A DNA stretch of 61,225 nucleotides from Bacillus sp. MYb209 (GCF_002975175.1 NZ_PCNZ01000025.1:1-61225); one strand, 5' to 3'; positions 1 through 8,527 are shown, counted from the first letter of the stretch. The notes: generated by a model not told the origin, from the sequence alone. Numbers and translations: made by a program.

Positions 1-2
1 GG

Positions 3-206
3 TATGTTGCTTATGCAAATCCAAGTATTCTTGGAATCATTGATGCCCTTAGCGGACCGTTAGTTGCTGCTATCTTATGTTTATTACCAATGTATGCAAT
101 TCGTAAAGTGCCTGTACTAGCTAAATATAGAGGGAAAATGAGCAATGTATTTGTCATTATTATAGGTATCCTTACTGTCCTAGCAAGTATTAAGTCATTA
201 TTCTAA
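3..206 (+). CDS. Serine/threonine transporter, C-terminal fragment (SdaC/TdcC-like, HAAAP family)
   Basis: The gene enters from the left edge, and only its last 67 codons are present, ending at TAA 204-206. The residues read [16 protein letters not shown], then a hydrophobic stretch, then [16 protein letters not shown] and a last membrane segment. That arrangement, with a basic loop containing RKVPxLAKYRGK between the last two helices, is how I remember the C-terminus of SdaC-type proton-coupled serine transporters. The inferred role is uptake of serine or threonine across the cytoplasmic membrane. The start, the pore residues and the operon partners lie outside the window. No clear terminator follows. 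Confidence 0.75.
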   Translation, partial: YVAYANPSILGIIDALSGPLVAAILCLLPMYAIRKVPVLAKYRGKMSNVFVIIIGILTVLASIKSLF

Positions 207-243
207 TTCACTATTGTTAGTTCTGATGCAAAAATAGTGAGAT

Positions 244-459
244 ATGAAAAAAGAACGAAAGATTCCTAGCGGAACTGAATTTTATATTGTTGAACCAAAG
301 AGATCATGGTTTTGGACAAACTTTTCATCTTGGAGAGTTTGTCCTTTTTTGATTATATGCATAACTTCTATTCTTGCAATCACCTTTTTAGCTGTTTGCA
401 ATGATTTTAATCCAAACATATTAGGGTGTCGTCCCATGTCCATCAAGCTAATAATTTGA
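244..459 (+). CDS. Small membrane protein, probably truncated at its 3' end
   Basis: This 71-codon frame has a charged N-terminus (MKKERKIPSG), an aromatic segment and one hydrophobic stretch around residues 33-51 that could span the membrane. I do not recognise the family. The ribosome-binding site is weak (GTGAG just before the ATG). The last dozen codons (LGCRPMSIKLII) lie inside a repeat end at 424-470 that recurs elsewhere in the window. The natural C-terminus was therefore probably lost when that element inserted. It may be a relic rather than a working gene. Confidence 0.35.
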   Translation: MKKERKIPSGTEFYIVEPKRSWFWTNFSSWRVCPFLIICITSILAITFLAVCNDFNPNILGCRPMSIKLII

Positions 460-470
460 AGTATCCCTTA
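424..470 (+). repeat. Solo end of the 140-bp Tn3-type MITE (family B)
   Basis: The sequence GGGTGTCGTCCCATG followed by TCCATCAAGCTAA matches the ends of the complete copy at 11713-11855. The inner bases TTTGAAGTATCCCTTA match that copy's AAGTACCCCCTA. No partner end is recognisable to the right. Confidence 0.5.
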
Positions 471-919
471 AGGTTCTGATGAGATGTGGATTCAGTGTTA
501 AAGGTGAAGACAACGGTTTTTCCAATGCACGTAGATATGATTTAGAAGAATTTGTTCTCACCCTAAGCTATGCAATTTGTATGAGGAGAGCTTCTTCTGT
601 TTTAGAGGGCTATTCTACAATGTAAGTGCCGCATGACTTCTGCAAAACGATCTTCCATTATCGGGCGCATTTCTTAAAAAAGAATTGCATCTTTATTAAG
701 AATCGAAAACCATGAGTGATTTCAATAGCAGCTGTCTCCATGGGAAGAAAGACCTCGATAACAATGTGGGAAACGAAGACATCAATGTTGTAGTCAGTAT
801 ATTTAGGAAAAACAAGTCTAAAGTTCCCTTTTTTCTAGGAATCTCGAGCATTCAACCCACTGATAAAGGGAAACCTAAAGGGCATACTAAGATTATATTT
901 AAAATGGGAGGTTATAAAT
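471..919. other. Gene-poor stretch upstream of RNase J
   Basis: A 48-codon open frame begins near 488 but has no recognisable family or good ribosome-binding site, and I treat it as a relic. The useful signal is GGAGGT at 907-912, the ribosome-binding site of the next gene. Nothing else is supported. Confidence 0.4.
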
Positions 920-2590
920 TTGAGTACAATAAAGAATGCATTATCTATCTTCGCCTTAGGCGGCTTGAATGAAATCGGAAAAAATATGTATGCAATTGAA
1001 TATTCAAACGATATCGTGATTATCGACTGTGGCAATAAGTTTCCAGATGAAAGTTTATTAGGAATTGATTTGATTATCCCTGATATAGCTTATTTAGTAG
1101 AAAATAAAGATAAAGTCAGGGCTTTAATTGTCACACATGGACATGAAGATCATATCGGGGGGATCCCGTTCTTCTTAAAAAAATTGAATGTACCCGTTTA
1201 TGCCACACGCTTCACACTAGGATTAATTGAAATCAAATTAAAAGAACATAAACTCCTAAGAGAAAGTGAACTTATTGAAATCAACTCAAACTCAAACTTG
1301 ACAATTGGAGAAATAAGGGTAAGTTTTTTCAAAGTGACCCATAGTATTCCTGATTGCCTGGGAATAGTCTTTCACACACCAGAGGGTAATATTGTACATA
1401 CAGGGGACTTCAAGTTCGATTTAACCCCTGCGAATAATGAGAATTCGGATATTCATAAAATGGCTGCAATCGGCAAAGAAGGGGTCTTGCTTCTATTATC
1501 TGAGAGTACCAATGCAGAGCGTCCTGGTTTGACCCCATCGGAACAAATAGTAGGTGAACATATGGAAGCAGCTTTCATGAAAGCCGAACGCAAAGTTATT
1601 CTTTCTACCTTTGCTTCAAATATTAGTCGCGTTCAACAAGTCGTGAATGCAGCACAAAAAACAAATCGAAAAATTTCGTTGCTTGGACGAAGTATGGTTA
1701 ATGTCATAGCGGTTGCTATGGAACGTGGTTATTTAACAGTTCCAGATGGAATGTTAATTGACCCACATGAAATCAATGAAATGGCTCCTGAAAGGGTGGC
1801 CATTTTATGCACGGGGAGTCAAGGAGAACCATTGGCTGCTCTTGCTCGCCTGTCCACAGGAAACTTTCGCGGTGTCGACATTTTACCTGAAGATACGGTT
1901 ATCTTTGCAGCAGGTCCAATACCCGGGAATGAACGAAATATCACGAGTATCGTAGACAACTTATTTGCCCTTGGAGCCAAAGTGATTTATGGATCAGGAA
2001 GTACATCCGGAATGCATGTTTCTGGCCATGGTTATCAAGAAGATTTAAAACTAATGCTTACATTAATGAAACCAAAATATTTTATTCCCATTCACGGTGA
2101 ATTTAGAATGCTGCACCATCACCGTTTGTTAGGGGAATCCGTTGGAGTAGAGCAAGGAAACACGTTTATCATCAATAATGGGGATGTCGTCGATATTGAA
2201 CATACCATTGCCCGTCAGACCCGGAAAATACCGGTGGGGAATACCTACATAGACGGGGGGGATGTCGATAATATTGGGGAAATTGTGTTACGAGACCGCA
2301 AACAACTTTCAGAGGATGGGATGCTCATGATTATTTTAACTATGAGCAAAGCGGAAGGAACGTTGATTTCTGACCCCGATACCATTTCTCGTGGATTTGT
2401 GGATAGAGATTTCTCGGAACTCCGAAGAGACGTTAATCGACTTACTATAAAAACTGTTAACGAGCTACAAGAAGCAAATAGAAACTCATGGAATGTAATG
2501 AAAAAACAAATAAAAAAATCAATACGACAATATGTATATACACATACTAAGAAAAAACCAATGATTGTACCTATACTTATTGAAATTTAA
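920..2590 (+). CDS. Ribonuclease J family protein (accessory paralogue)
   Basis: RNase J is a zinc-dependent endonuclease and 5'-3' exonuclease that works in the cytoplasm on mRNA and rRNA. The product has 556 residues, against about 555 for RNase J1. It keeps the metallo-beta-lactamase core: H73, H75, D77 and H78 in THGHEDHIGG, H140 in VTHSIPD, D162 in HTGDFKFD, and the beta-CASP motifs SGHG and PIHGE. The C-terminal domain ends KKPMIVPILIEI, much like J1. The start is TTG 920, seven bases after GGAGGT. The gene stands alone. Essential J1 and J2 are normally chromosomal, so this third copy on a mobile replicon is probably accessory, for example altering RNA decay for plasmid transcripts; that role is inference. 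Confidence 0.9.
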   Translation: MSTIKNALSIFALGGLNEIGKNMYAIEYSNDIVIIDCGNKFPDESLLGIDLIIPDIAYLVENKDKVRALIVTHGHEDHIGGIPFFLKKLNVPVYATRFTLGLIEIKLKEHKLLRESELIEINSNSNLTIGEIRVSFFKVTHSIPDCLGIVFHTPEGNIVHTGDFKFDLTPANNENSDIHKMAAIGKEGVLLLLSESTNAERPGLTPSEQIVGEHMEAAFMKAERKVILSTFASNISRVQQVVNAAQKTNRKISLLGRSMVNVIAVAMERGYLTVPDGMLIDPHEINEMAPERVAILCTGSQGEPLAALARLSTGNFRGVDILPEDTVIFAAGPIPGNERNITSIVDNLFALGAKVIYGSGSTSGMHVSGHGYQEDLKLMLTLMKPKYFIPIHGEFRMLHHHRLLGESVGVEQGNTFIINNGDVVDIEHTIARQTRKIPVGNTYIDGGDVDNIGEIVLRDRKQLSEDGMLMIILTMSKAEGTLISDPDTISRGFVDRDFSELRRDVNRLTIKTVNELQEANRNSWNVMKKQIKKSIRQYVYTHTKKKPMIVPILIEI

Positions 2591-3273
2591 TAGGGGGAAG
2601 TTTAAAAAAAATGAATTAATTGATTTTCAACAATTGGGAACAATTCTCTAATAAGAATTGTGCTCTTTCTTTTGTATTGGACCATTTAATGGAATAAGAA
2701 TCCCAAGCAAAATTTAATATTTGTGAAGGATTGCACTGAAACTAAAGGGCAGGTGTAGAGTGACTATATAGGTATTTAATTTTAAAACTTCAAACACACA
2801 TAACTCCATGCTGATTTTAGGATGGGGTCAAAATAAAATTGTTTTTTTTGATGCAGAATACTTCACTATACTTAAAAATATAACAATAAAGCTGTTTAAC
2901 ACTAAGAGTTATTCAATAATCGCTCCCAATTGCGGAAAATCAAGATGATGATTTTGATTGCTGCCTTTTGCCTTTTGGACCAACGTACCAGTTATAGAAG
3001 AAATTAATAAGGTGCAGCAAGCAAACCTTTTAGAAATGGAATAGAGACTACTAAGCGAATTATAGAGAGAACAAAAAAAGCATCCAGTGGGGTGCTTTTT
3101 TTGGGGGAATAGAAAATCCCTTACTAACTATATTTTAAATATAATTAATAATTTCGGTACGTGAAGTTTTATGAAATGCCCAGTTAAGAGCTTACATTTA
3201 GTAATAGTAGGGAAGAATGGATAGTTAGAGTTGGAATCAAATGTATTTACCAAAATGAAAATGGAGGTGTGTT
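2591..3273. other. Intergenic stretch with a terminator at 3073-3102
   Basis: No gene is supported here. A short interrupted frame just before the terminator (about 2990-3060) reads PVIEEINKVQQANLLEME then a stop, and may be the tail of a decayed coiled-coil gene. The hairpin GCATCC/GGGTGC flanked by an A-tract and a T-tract is a good intrinsic terminator reading rightward. The GGAGGTG before 3274 serves the next gene. Confidence 0.45.
3073..3102 (+). terminator. Intrinsic terminator
   Basis: Stem AAGCATCC/GGGGTGCTT with one G-T pair, loop AGT, then seven T. No intact gene lies just upstream, so it probably belongs to the decayed frame before it. Confidence 0.6.
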
Positions 3274-4035
3274 ATGAAATTTCTTTTTAGGGAATGTAAA
3301 AGGCCTTTAAACGCGTTTAGTGCTGCAAATACATACATGGATTGCTTAGTGCAAACTAAAACGTATCTGCAGCTTCTAATACTAATCTTATTTTGTATTG
3401 CTACAGTATATTTACCTTTCCCTTCATTTACGCTTAAGTATATAAACAATATAGATATACTGCTGCAATACATAATTAAAGCACTATATTTTTCGTTTCC
3501 TATCACGTTTGTATTTCTACTTATAATGTGGGATCAAAGATATTTATTTTCTAAAAAAATCACTTTCCATCAGTTAAAAATATCTTTCTTCACTGCTTTC
3601 ATTATTTACATTATAATGTTGTTGTTTTTGTCCGTACTAATATCTTTTACAACATTCAAAGGAACATCTAACCCCATTGAAAATGAAGGGATGACCAATA
3701 TGTTCCTTAAAACGCCTGGTATTGCAATTCAATTAATTGGTGAGAACATTATGTTTGTATCTATATTATTCTTTTGGCACAAAATCATACGTTCCTTCAT
3801 AATAAGTCCTATTACTTCAATTACAACCTCTTTAATTTTGTCTGGAAGCTCATTTGGACTACTTCATCTTTCTACATATAATTATAATTGGGTGCAATGT
3901 TTAACTATCATCGGTATACCAGCTATCGCTCAAATGATTTTCTTTCTAATATTTAAAAATATTCATATGGGATATATGCTTCACTTCAATTACAATTTAA
4001 TCATCATACTTTTTAACTACATAGTTTCTAATTAA
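3274..4035 (+). CDS. CPBP-family intramembrane protease-like protein
   Basis: This is a hydrophobic 253-residue protein with about seven membrane segments. It carries the signature positions of the CPBP (CAAX protease and bacteriocin-processing) family: a glutamate E157 in LIGEN, F194 to H198 (FGLLH), and H237 to N241 (HFNYN). The family usually has EExxxR in the first motif; here the second glutamate is Asn and the arginine is absent, so activity is uncertain. Relatives process peptides or confer self-immunity to bacteriocins. That may matter because leaderless peptide genes lie elsewhere in this window, although the link is inference. The ATG follows GGAGGTG with good spacing. A strong terminator follows at 4061. 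Confidence 0.7.
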   Translation: MKFLFRECKRPLNAFSAANTYMDCLVQTKTYLQLLILILFCIATVYLPFPSFTLKYINNIDILLQYIIKALYFSFPITFVFLLIMWDQRYLFSKKITFHQLKISFFTAFIIYIIMLLFLSVLISFTTFKGTSNPIENEGMTNMFLKTPGIAIQLIGENIMFVSILFFWHKIIRSFIISPITSITTSLILSGSSFGLLHLSTYNYNWVQCLTIIGIPAIAQMIFFLIFKNIHMGYMLHFNYNLIIILFNYIVSN

Positions 4036-4060
4036 ACTATTTTATAACTAAAAATAAAAG

Positions 4061-4090
4061 AAAAGGTACCCCTGCTGCAAGGTACCTTTT
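4061..4090 (+). terminator. Intrinsic terminator of the CPBP gene
   Basis: Perfect ten-base stem AAAAGGTACC/GGTACCTTTT with loop CCTGCTGCAA, 25 bases after the stop codon. Confidence 0.85.
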
Positions 4091-4098
4091 CCAAGGGG

Positions 4099-4159
4099 TA
4101 TAACTCATTACCTAAGCGATCGTTGATCAAAAAACGCTTAGACTCTTACATGAGTTATA
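4099..4159. repeat. Nested double inverted repeat
   Basis: An outer stem TATAACTCAT (4099-4108) pairs with ATGAGTTATA (4150-4159). Inside it a second stem CTAAGCG (4112-4118) pairs with CGCTTAG (4135-4141). It lies just after the terminator at 4061 and could be a cruciform, a second terminator or an RNA element. Confidence 0.6.
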
Positions 4160-4463
4160 ATTTTATTATACATTGATTATTACAAAAATATTATTAATGA
4201 TGAAATTAACTTTAATTATTTTTAAATTTAAAAGCGGTCACCTTAATAATAAAGTTCTCCAAAAGAGCATTCATACTTAAACAGACTAGATTAATAGTAA
4301 TTAAAAACTTCATACAAACCACACATTAACTCCACTACTAGCACAAACTAGAATTGTATACTTTAAATAGTATTTTTTATAGTAAACATTCAAACATACT
4401 AATATTATGTAATATGGAAGTTGCGCTACATTAGAAGAAAACAAATAAGGGAGAGAAGATACT

Positions 4464-4763
4464 ATGACGAGATTTGCAAATCACAACGTAGATAACACGA
4501 TTTTAGAAGAGGATGTGGAGCTTTTAAAAATTATGGCACACCCAATGCGTTTAAAACTGATCAGTGAGCTTTCTAAACATAAAACACTAAATGTAACCCA
4601 AATGACCGAAATTTTAAACATTCCACAATCAACTGTATCCCAACACTTATCTAAAATGAGAGGGAAGGTTTTAAAGGGGAATCGTCAGGGGTTAGAAATT
4701 TACTACAGCATTAAAAATCCAAAAGCTGAAGAAATTATGGGATTATTAGGTCCAATACAATAA
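4464..4763 (+). CDS. ArsR/SmtB-family regulator, PagR-like
   Basis: The product is a 99-residue winged-helix regulator, the length of PagR, the repressor of the pag operon on anthrax plasmid pXO1. Shared stretches recalled from PagR are ELLKIMAHPMRLKL, the recognition helix PQSTVSQHLSKMRG, and NRQGLEIYYSIKNPK. There are no cysteine metal ligands, which fits PagR-type proteins rather than metal sensors. It probably binds DNA as a dimer through the wing and alpha helix. The ATG follows GGGAGAGAAG. It is transcribed alone, between terminators at 4061 and 4824, from an AT-rich upstream region of about 400 bases. Which genes it controls here cannot be read from sequence; no toxin operon adjoins it. 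Confidence 0.85.
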   Translation: MTRFANHNVDNTILEEDVELLKIMAHPMRLKLISELSKHKTLNVTQMTEILNIPQSTVSQHLSKMRGKVLKGNRQGLEIYYSIKNPKAEEIMGLLGPIQ

Positions 4764-4823
4764 TTATATTTTATACAATAAAATATTAGGTCTACCATTT
4801 AAAGATTCACTTATATAGAATAC

Positions 4824-4852
4824 AAAGCCCTCCTTGTTGTGGAGGGCTTTTA
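4824..4852 (+). terminator. Intrinsic terminator of the PagR-like gene
   Basis: Stem AAAGCCCTCC/GGAGGGCTTT, loop TTGTTGT, followed by a short T-rich run. Confidence 0.85.
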
Positions 4853-4952
4853 TCTTTGTTTTCAAACTACAATATTTACATGGTCAGAAATATAATATTA
4901 GCTATGTATTTATTATATGCAGGTGTTGGTCTGGAATAAAGTTTAAACAAAA

Positions 4953-5369
4953 TTAGATAATAAATTCTTGTTCATATACAATTGTCGGACCAAGTAATCC
5001 CTCTCGAACAATGTATGGGCCATCTAAATTTTCATACTCAATCCTTACTTTATCTTGAAATTCTTCACGCTGAGTAGAAGGAAGAGCCACAAAAATTTCT
5101 ACTGTATATGTTCCTAGTTTTAAAGGTTTTATTTGCTCTGCTAACGATTTGAAGCTAAAGGTTCCATCTTCAACTATGGTTTCATCCATTAAAATCCGTT
5201 CTTCTGATGGATTATATATTCGTAATGAGATTAAAAAATGGTTGTTTTTGTTACAACTGAAATTTTCATTATCTGCTGTTCTCAAGAACTCTTCTTTCGC
5301 ATGTATTAGTTGGTACTTGTCAATTGATGCTTCAATATACTTTCTCAAAAATTGGTACTTATATATCAT
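4953..5369 (-). CDS. Conserved-looking protein of unknown function, 138 aa
   Basis: This is a soluble protein with a helical N-terminal third (MIYKYQFLRKYIEASIDK) and a beta-rich remainder containing LKLGTYTVEIFVALPSTQ and GPYIVREGLLGPTIVYEQ. The second half looks like a beta-sandwich of the kind found in extracellular or capsid-like modules, but there is no signal peptide. I do not recognise the family. The ribosome-binding site is poor, so the start at 5369 is uncertain. It converges on the PagR-like gene and is separated from it by the terminator at 4824. Confidence 0.6.
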   Translation of the reverse strand: MIYKYQFLRKYIEASIDKYQLIHAKEEFLRTADNENFSCNKNNHFLISLRIYNPSEERILMDETIVEDGTFSFKSLAEQIKPLKLGTYTVEIFVALPSTQREEFQDKVRIEYENLDGPYIVREGLLGPTIVYEQEFII

Positions 5370-5494
5370 ATCATAAAAACATTCATTACTTACTTTGTTT
5401 ATCTCTAAACCAAATTTTCAATGATTGTTTTAATTAAACTTTATTCTAAACCAATAATTCAACAATCGGGCCATTTAATTGAATAAGACTACAC

Positions 5495-5533
5495 AAAAAG
5501 CCACTTTCCCTTACGTAAGGAAAGTGGCTTTTT
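5495..5533 (-). terminator. Bidirectional terminator for the two membrane genes
   Basis: Stem AAAAAGCCACTTTCC/GGAAAGTGGCTTTTT with loop CTTACGTAA. It lies about 40 bases beyond the stop of the leftward gene at 5575. Confidence 0.85.
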
Positions 5534-5574
5534 AGATTGATTTTCCCCTTGTTATCAAGTATTTACTTTAAAAA

Positions 5575-6021
5575 CTATACTAGTTGACTAAAGAAGTCTA
5601 ATACTACTGAAAAGTACCCTACTGTAACTAAGAATGACAGTATTAAGAATACGTTTCTTTTTGTTTTATTAAAAGTACTCTCTTCCATTTTATAGTTTAA
5701 CTCGAATGAAAAGAATACTAAGAGAACAACAGTTGTTGCAAAACTTACATACATAGGTGTTACTAGAGTGTACCCGTAAAAAGCACTTATAAGTAGTACA
5801 ACTGTTACTTGAATAATAATACCTTTAAACAATAAATACCTTACTGCATTTAAAAGACCTACCTCTTCTATCTTAATGTCTTTCTTTACCATCTTCTTAA
5901 TTATACTTCTCAATAAGTCTTTCTTGATAAAGTATAAAGCTACCATTAGAAAAATAGCTAGTTGTAATACAATTATTATGTAGTTCATCAGTGAAGCATA
6001 CGAAGTCATATCGTTATCCAT
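5575..6021 (-). CDS. Four-helix membrane protein, second gene of a pair
   Basis: This 148-residue protein has membrane segments near residues 12-30, 68-86, 90-106 and 124-144, and a basic cytoplasmic loop (KKDLLRSIIKKMVKKDIK) after the first. No known family comes to mind. The start lies four bases after the stop of the upstream gene (6026-6442), and its GGGGGTAGAC ribosome-binding site overlaps that stop, so translation is probably coupled. The pair looks like a small two-component membrane complex, for example an immunity or transport module, but nothing in the sequence proves it. Confidence 0.65.
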   Translation of the reverse strand: MDNDMTSYASLMNYIIIVLQLAIFLMVALYFIKKDLLRSIIKKMVKKDIKIEEVGLLNAVRYLLFKGIIIQVTVVLLISAFYGYTLVTPMYVSFATTVVLLVFFSFELNYKMEESTFNKTKRNVFLILSFLVTVGYFSVVLDFFSQLV

Positions 6022-6025
6022 GAGT

Positions 6026-6442
6026 CTACCCCCAAATACTTTTAATAAGTTTTATTTCCTCTACAAAGAATAACACTAAGTGTATAGCATTTATTACGAA
6101 CCATGATATGAAATTTGAGTTCTTTACAGTCTTTAATTGATTTGACTTGGTATTGGATAGTTCTATCTTTAAAGATGTTAGTATAATACTGTTAGACATA
6201 AAACCTAACAATATGAATCCGAATAGAGGTAAGTTTGTTATTATACCTATTATCATAATTCCGATGTATACTATAGTCAGTTTCTTAATGTACTGTTTGT
6301 CTTCTTTTAATTTTTCTATGTCCTTATTTCTAAACCAGTCTCTTACTATTCTTACAAAGACAATACTTTGAAACACCAATACAATAATGCTTACAAGTAT
6401 AAGAAAGTAAGGCTCTAGTCTACCTATACTAAGTTCAAGCAA
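6026..6442 (-). CDS. Membrane protein, first gene of a pair
   Basis: The product has 138 residues, with membrane segments near residues 12-30, 52-68, 70-86 and 110-130, and a charged loop (VRDWFRNKDIEKLKEDKQY) between the first two. The ATG follows AGGAGGAACAG. I recognise no family. The gene reads into its partner at 5575 with only four bases between them, and both end at the terminator at 5495. Both proteins have similar size and topology but little sequence likeness. Confidence 0.65.
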   Translation of the reverse strand: MLELSIGRLEPYFLILVSIIVLVFQSIVFVRIVRDWFRNKDIEKLKEDKQYIKKLTIVYIGIMIIGIITNLPLFGFILLGFMSNSIILTSLKIELSNTKSNQLKTVKNSNFISWFVINAIHLVLFFVEEIKLIKSIWG

Positions 6443-6527
6443 AGTCTGTTCCTCCTATTTATGTAGTATCGGTTTCAGTACTTGGGAATAAAAGTATAAC
6501 CCTTCTGATAAGAGTCCTCCACTATAT

Positions 6528-6565
6528 GACGTACCACCAGCATTTTAATGAAAATATACGCTAAG
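6528..6565 (+). repeat. Solo Tn3-type 38-bp terminal inverted repeat (family A)
   Basis: GACGTACCACCAGCATTTTA leading to AATATACGCTAAG is a degenerate copy of the ends of the element at 9485-9735. It points right. The sequence beyond it is not the MITE interior. Confidence 0.6.
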
Positions 6566-6596
6566 CAAATTTCTTATGTACATTCTTTTTATGTTA

Positions 6597-7283
6597 TTAA
6601 CTACATCTTTCTAAAATACGAGCTAATTCTTCATGGTTTGTTTGCATAACCCAATGCCCACCTCTTTGAATTGAATATACATCCCATTTTCTCTCCTTTG
6701 CTATTTCAGCGGATCTTTGAAAAATAGGGGCCATTGGCCAATTTGCAGGATGATCAAGAATTTCTATATATGTATGTGGGATCTCATTCACTATCGAATT
6801 ATTCATTTCAATTGATTGTGTAAATGCTAATAGCGGCATAGCAACTTTTCTTTGATCTGACGTATTTCTTGGAATAATACGCCATCCATCTCCATGAACC
6901 TTTACTTCTTCTATAAAATGTGAAGACATTTCCGGGCCAGAAATATCCATTACAGAATCTCCGTTATTTGGAATCATTGCATCAATATACACAATATTTT
7001 TAATGCATTCTGGAATAATATCTGCAACCCCCGTTATTACCATTCCAGCATAGCTATGCCCTACTAAAATAACCTCCTTTAATTTTTCATAGTGAATAAC
7101 ATTCACAATATCTTGAATATATGTTTTTAATCCTACACCCGGATGTGCAAGGTGCGCTCTTTCTCCAAGTCCCGTTAATGTAGGTGTATATACTTCATGT
7201 CCCTCTTTTCTCAACTGTGTTGCAACTTCCCTCCAAACATATCCACCATCCCATGCACCGTGTACAAGTATAAATGTTGCCAT
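6597..7283 (-). CDS. Alpha/beta-fold hydrolase, salicylate esterase/MES-like
   Basis: The product is a cytoplasmic serine hydrolase of 228 residues. It has HGAWDGGYVW at the oxyanion hole, the nucleophile elbow VGHSYAG with S77, an aspartate in the DAMIPNNGD region or a later loop, and the general-base histidine H210 in GGHWVMQ. The pattern HGAW-GHSYAG-GGHW is typical of the plant methylesterase/hydroxynitrile lyase group and its many Bacillus relatives, which hydrolyse small esters. The natural substrate is unknown. The ATG follows GGGGGAGAGATATT. It stands alone between a Tn3-type repeat and the lipoprotein gene at 7470. Confidence 0.85.
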   Translation of the reverse strand: MATFILVHGAWDGGYVWREVATQLRKEGHEVYTPTLTGLGERAHLAHPGVGLKTYIQDIVNVIHYEKLKEVILVGHSYAGMVITGVADIIPECIKNIVYIDAMIPNNGDSVMDISGPEMSSHFIEEVKVHGDGWRIIPRNTSDQRKVAMPLLAFTQSIEMNNSIVNEIPHTYIEILDHPANWPMAPIFQRSAEIAKERKWDVYSIQRGGHWVMQTNHEELARILERCS

Positions 7284-7425
7284 AATATCTCTCCCCCTCT
7301 AATACATTTAACATTTTATATTTCCAAAATCCATTATAATACATTTTTACAAAATTAACCTTTTAAGAGTACGGAAACGATTCAAGGTATGATGGGCCAC
7401 TACGAAAGAATTTTAAATTAATGCA

Positions 7426-7461
7426 ATAAAAACTGTAGAAATTAACCATTTCTACGGTTTT
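7426..7461 (-). terminator. Terminator of the small lipoprotein gene
   Basis: On the minus strand, stem CCGTAGAAA/TTTCTACAG with one G-T pair is followed by TTTTTATT, nine bases after the stop of the gene at 7470. Confidence 0.8.
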
Positions 7462-7469
7462 ATGCTCAC

Positions 7470-7688
7470 CTAAGAACAGCACACTACTGCATCATCAAAT
7501 GCATCTTCTGGAATATACACCTTATTACCCTCCACTTTATATGGAATGTTATTCCTCTCTAGTTTGTCTGTGTTAACGCTTTCTATAGTGTCGCCCCATT
7601 GTACATATTTTCCGTTGTATTCTTTTTGACAAGCAGATAATATGAATAAAATAGACAGACAAAAAACAAGCATCAGCTTCTTTTTCAA
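7470..7688 (-). CDS. Small putative lipoprotein, 72 aa
   Basis: A lipoprotein signal peptide is plain: MKKKLMLVFCLSILFILSAC with the acylated cysteine at position 20. The mature part is only about 52 residues (QKEYNGKYVQWGDTIE and so on) and ends in CCS. It should be tethered to the outer face of the cytoplasmic membrane. No family is recognised. The ATG is preceded by AAGGAGATAAAG. It is a single-gene unit with its own terminator. Confidence 0.75.
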   Translation of the reverse strand: MKKKLMLVFCLSILFILSACQKEYNGKYVQWGDTIESVNTDKLERNNIPYKVEGNKVYIPEDAFDDAVVCCS

Positions 7689-8278
7689 AATCTTTATCTC
7701 CTTTTTATAAGCAAATATGTATTTCCAAGATGTTTATTTAAAGAATAACACTAAGTACAATATAGAAAAACTATTCCTAGGATATATAGTAATATTTTTC
7801 ATATTAGGGGTCACCATATAAACTATAATATAAGTAATTCTTTTTATTATTTATATTTTCTTATTTCCTGTTGCAGAATCCTTATAATATTATAAGGATT
7901 CCTTTTTTTGTATCAAAAATCTACAAAGAAAAAAGATAAGATCGGGAACACAATCTTATCTTTAGCACAAGGAGTAAACAAAAGGGATAACCATCATATT
8001 TTTAATATACTTTAATTTTTGTCAATTTTGAATATAAAAACCATAATTAACAAGTATATCTATATTGAGAAATTTATTACAAAATTAGCTATAAATGATT
8101 CAAAACTCCAATGTAAACTTTTACCCATTAGTTTACTTTCAAATCCCCTTATTAATTGACTTCAAACCAAATCCCCTGATATCTTCAAAATAAATAACAA
8201 AAGTATACATTCAAAACACTATAAATAAAGAGGTCAAAAATCCACCCTATATAATATGAGATGGATATTTACCTTTAT
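7689..8278. other. Gene-poor AT-rich stretch with two hairpins
   Basis: There is no open frame of note. Two stem-loops stand out: a rightward intrinsic terminator at 7876-7909 and a stem AAGATAAGAT/ATCTTATCTT at 7932-7962. Neither follows a recognisable gene, so a short untranslated RNA ending at 7909 is possible. The remainder up to 8278 shows nothing I can name. Confidence 0.4.
7876..7909 (+). terminator. Orphan intrinsic terminator
   Basis: Palindrome GAATCCTTATA/TATAAGGATTC followed by seven T, with no gene upstream on the plus strand for more than 400 bases. Confidence 0.6.
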
Positions 8279-8527
8279 TCAGTAAATCTTTTCTTTTGCA
8301 CCCTTAAAGGAACTTTCGGATAAATTAGGAAATGCTTTCTTCCATAAGTCAAAAGCTTTATGGTTGGTAGTTTCACCGTTTTTTGACAGCTTTACTATAT
8401 GGAATCCGTATTCATCATTACACCTTACTTTAAAACGCTTTCTACTAAGGGAATAAATTCTGCCTGATTCGGTAATTTCATATAATCCCTCGTAACCCTT
8501 AATCATCCTTTTTTGTTCTTCAATCAT
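8279..8527 (-). CDS. NUMOD4-domain protein
   Basis: The 82-residue product begins MIEEQKRMIKGYEGLYEIT and continues SGRIYSLSRKRFKV. That matches the NUMOD4 module (xKGYEGLYEVSNxGRVRSL), a short DNA-binding motif usually followed by an HNH nuclease in phage and intron homing endonucleases. No HNH domain follows here; the protein ends soon after HKAFDLWKKAFPN, so it is either a stand-alone DNA-binding protein or the remnant of a homing enzyme. The ATG follows GGGGGAGTCATT. It diverges from the GC-rich island at 8580-8905. Confidence 0.75.
   Translation of the reverse strand: MIEEQKRMIKGYEGLYEITESGRIYSLSRKRFKVRCNDEYGFHIVKLSKNGETTNHKAFDLWKKAFPNLSESSFKGAKEKIY

Noticed and set aside
712-972. Open frame of 86 codons overlapping the start of RNase J.
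   Set aside because: Different frame from RNase J, no ribosome-binding site, unnatural composition.
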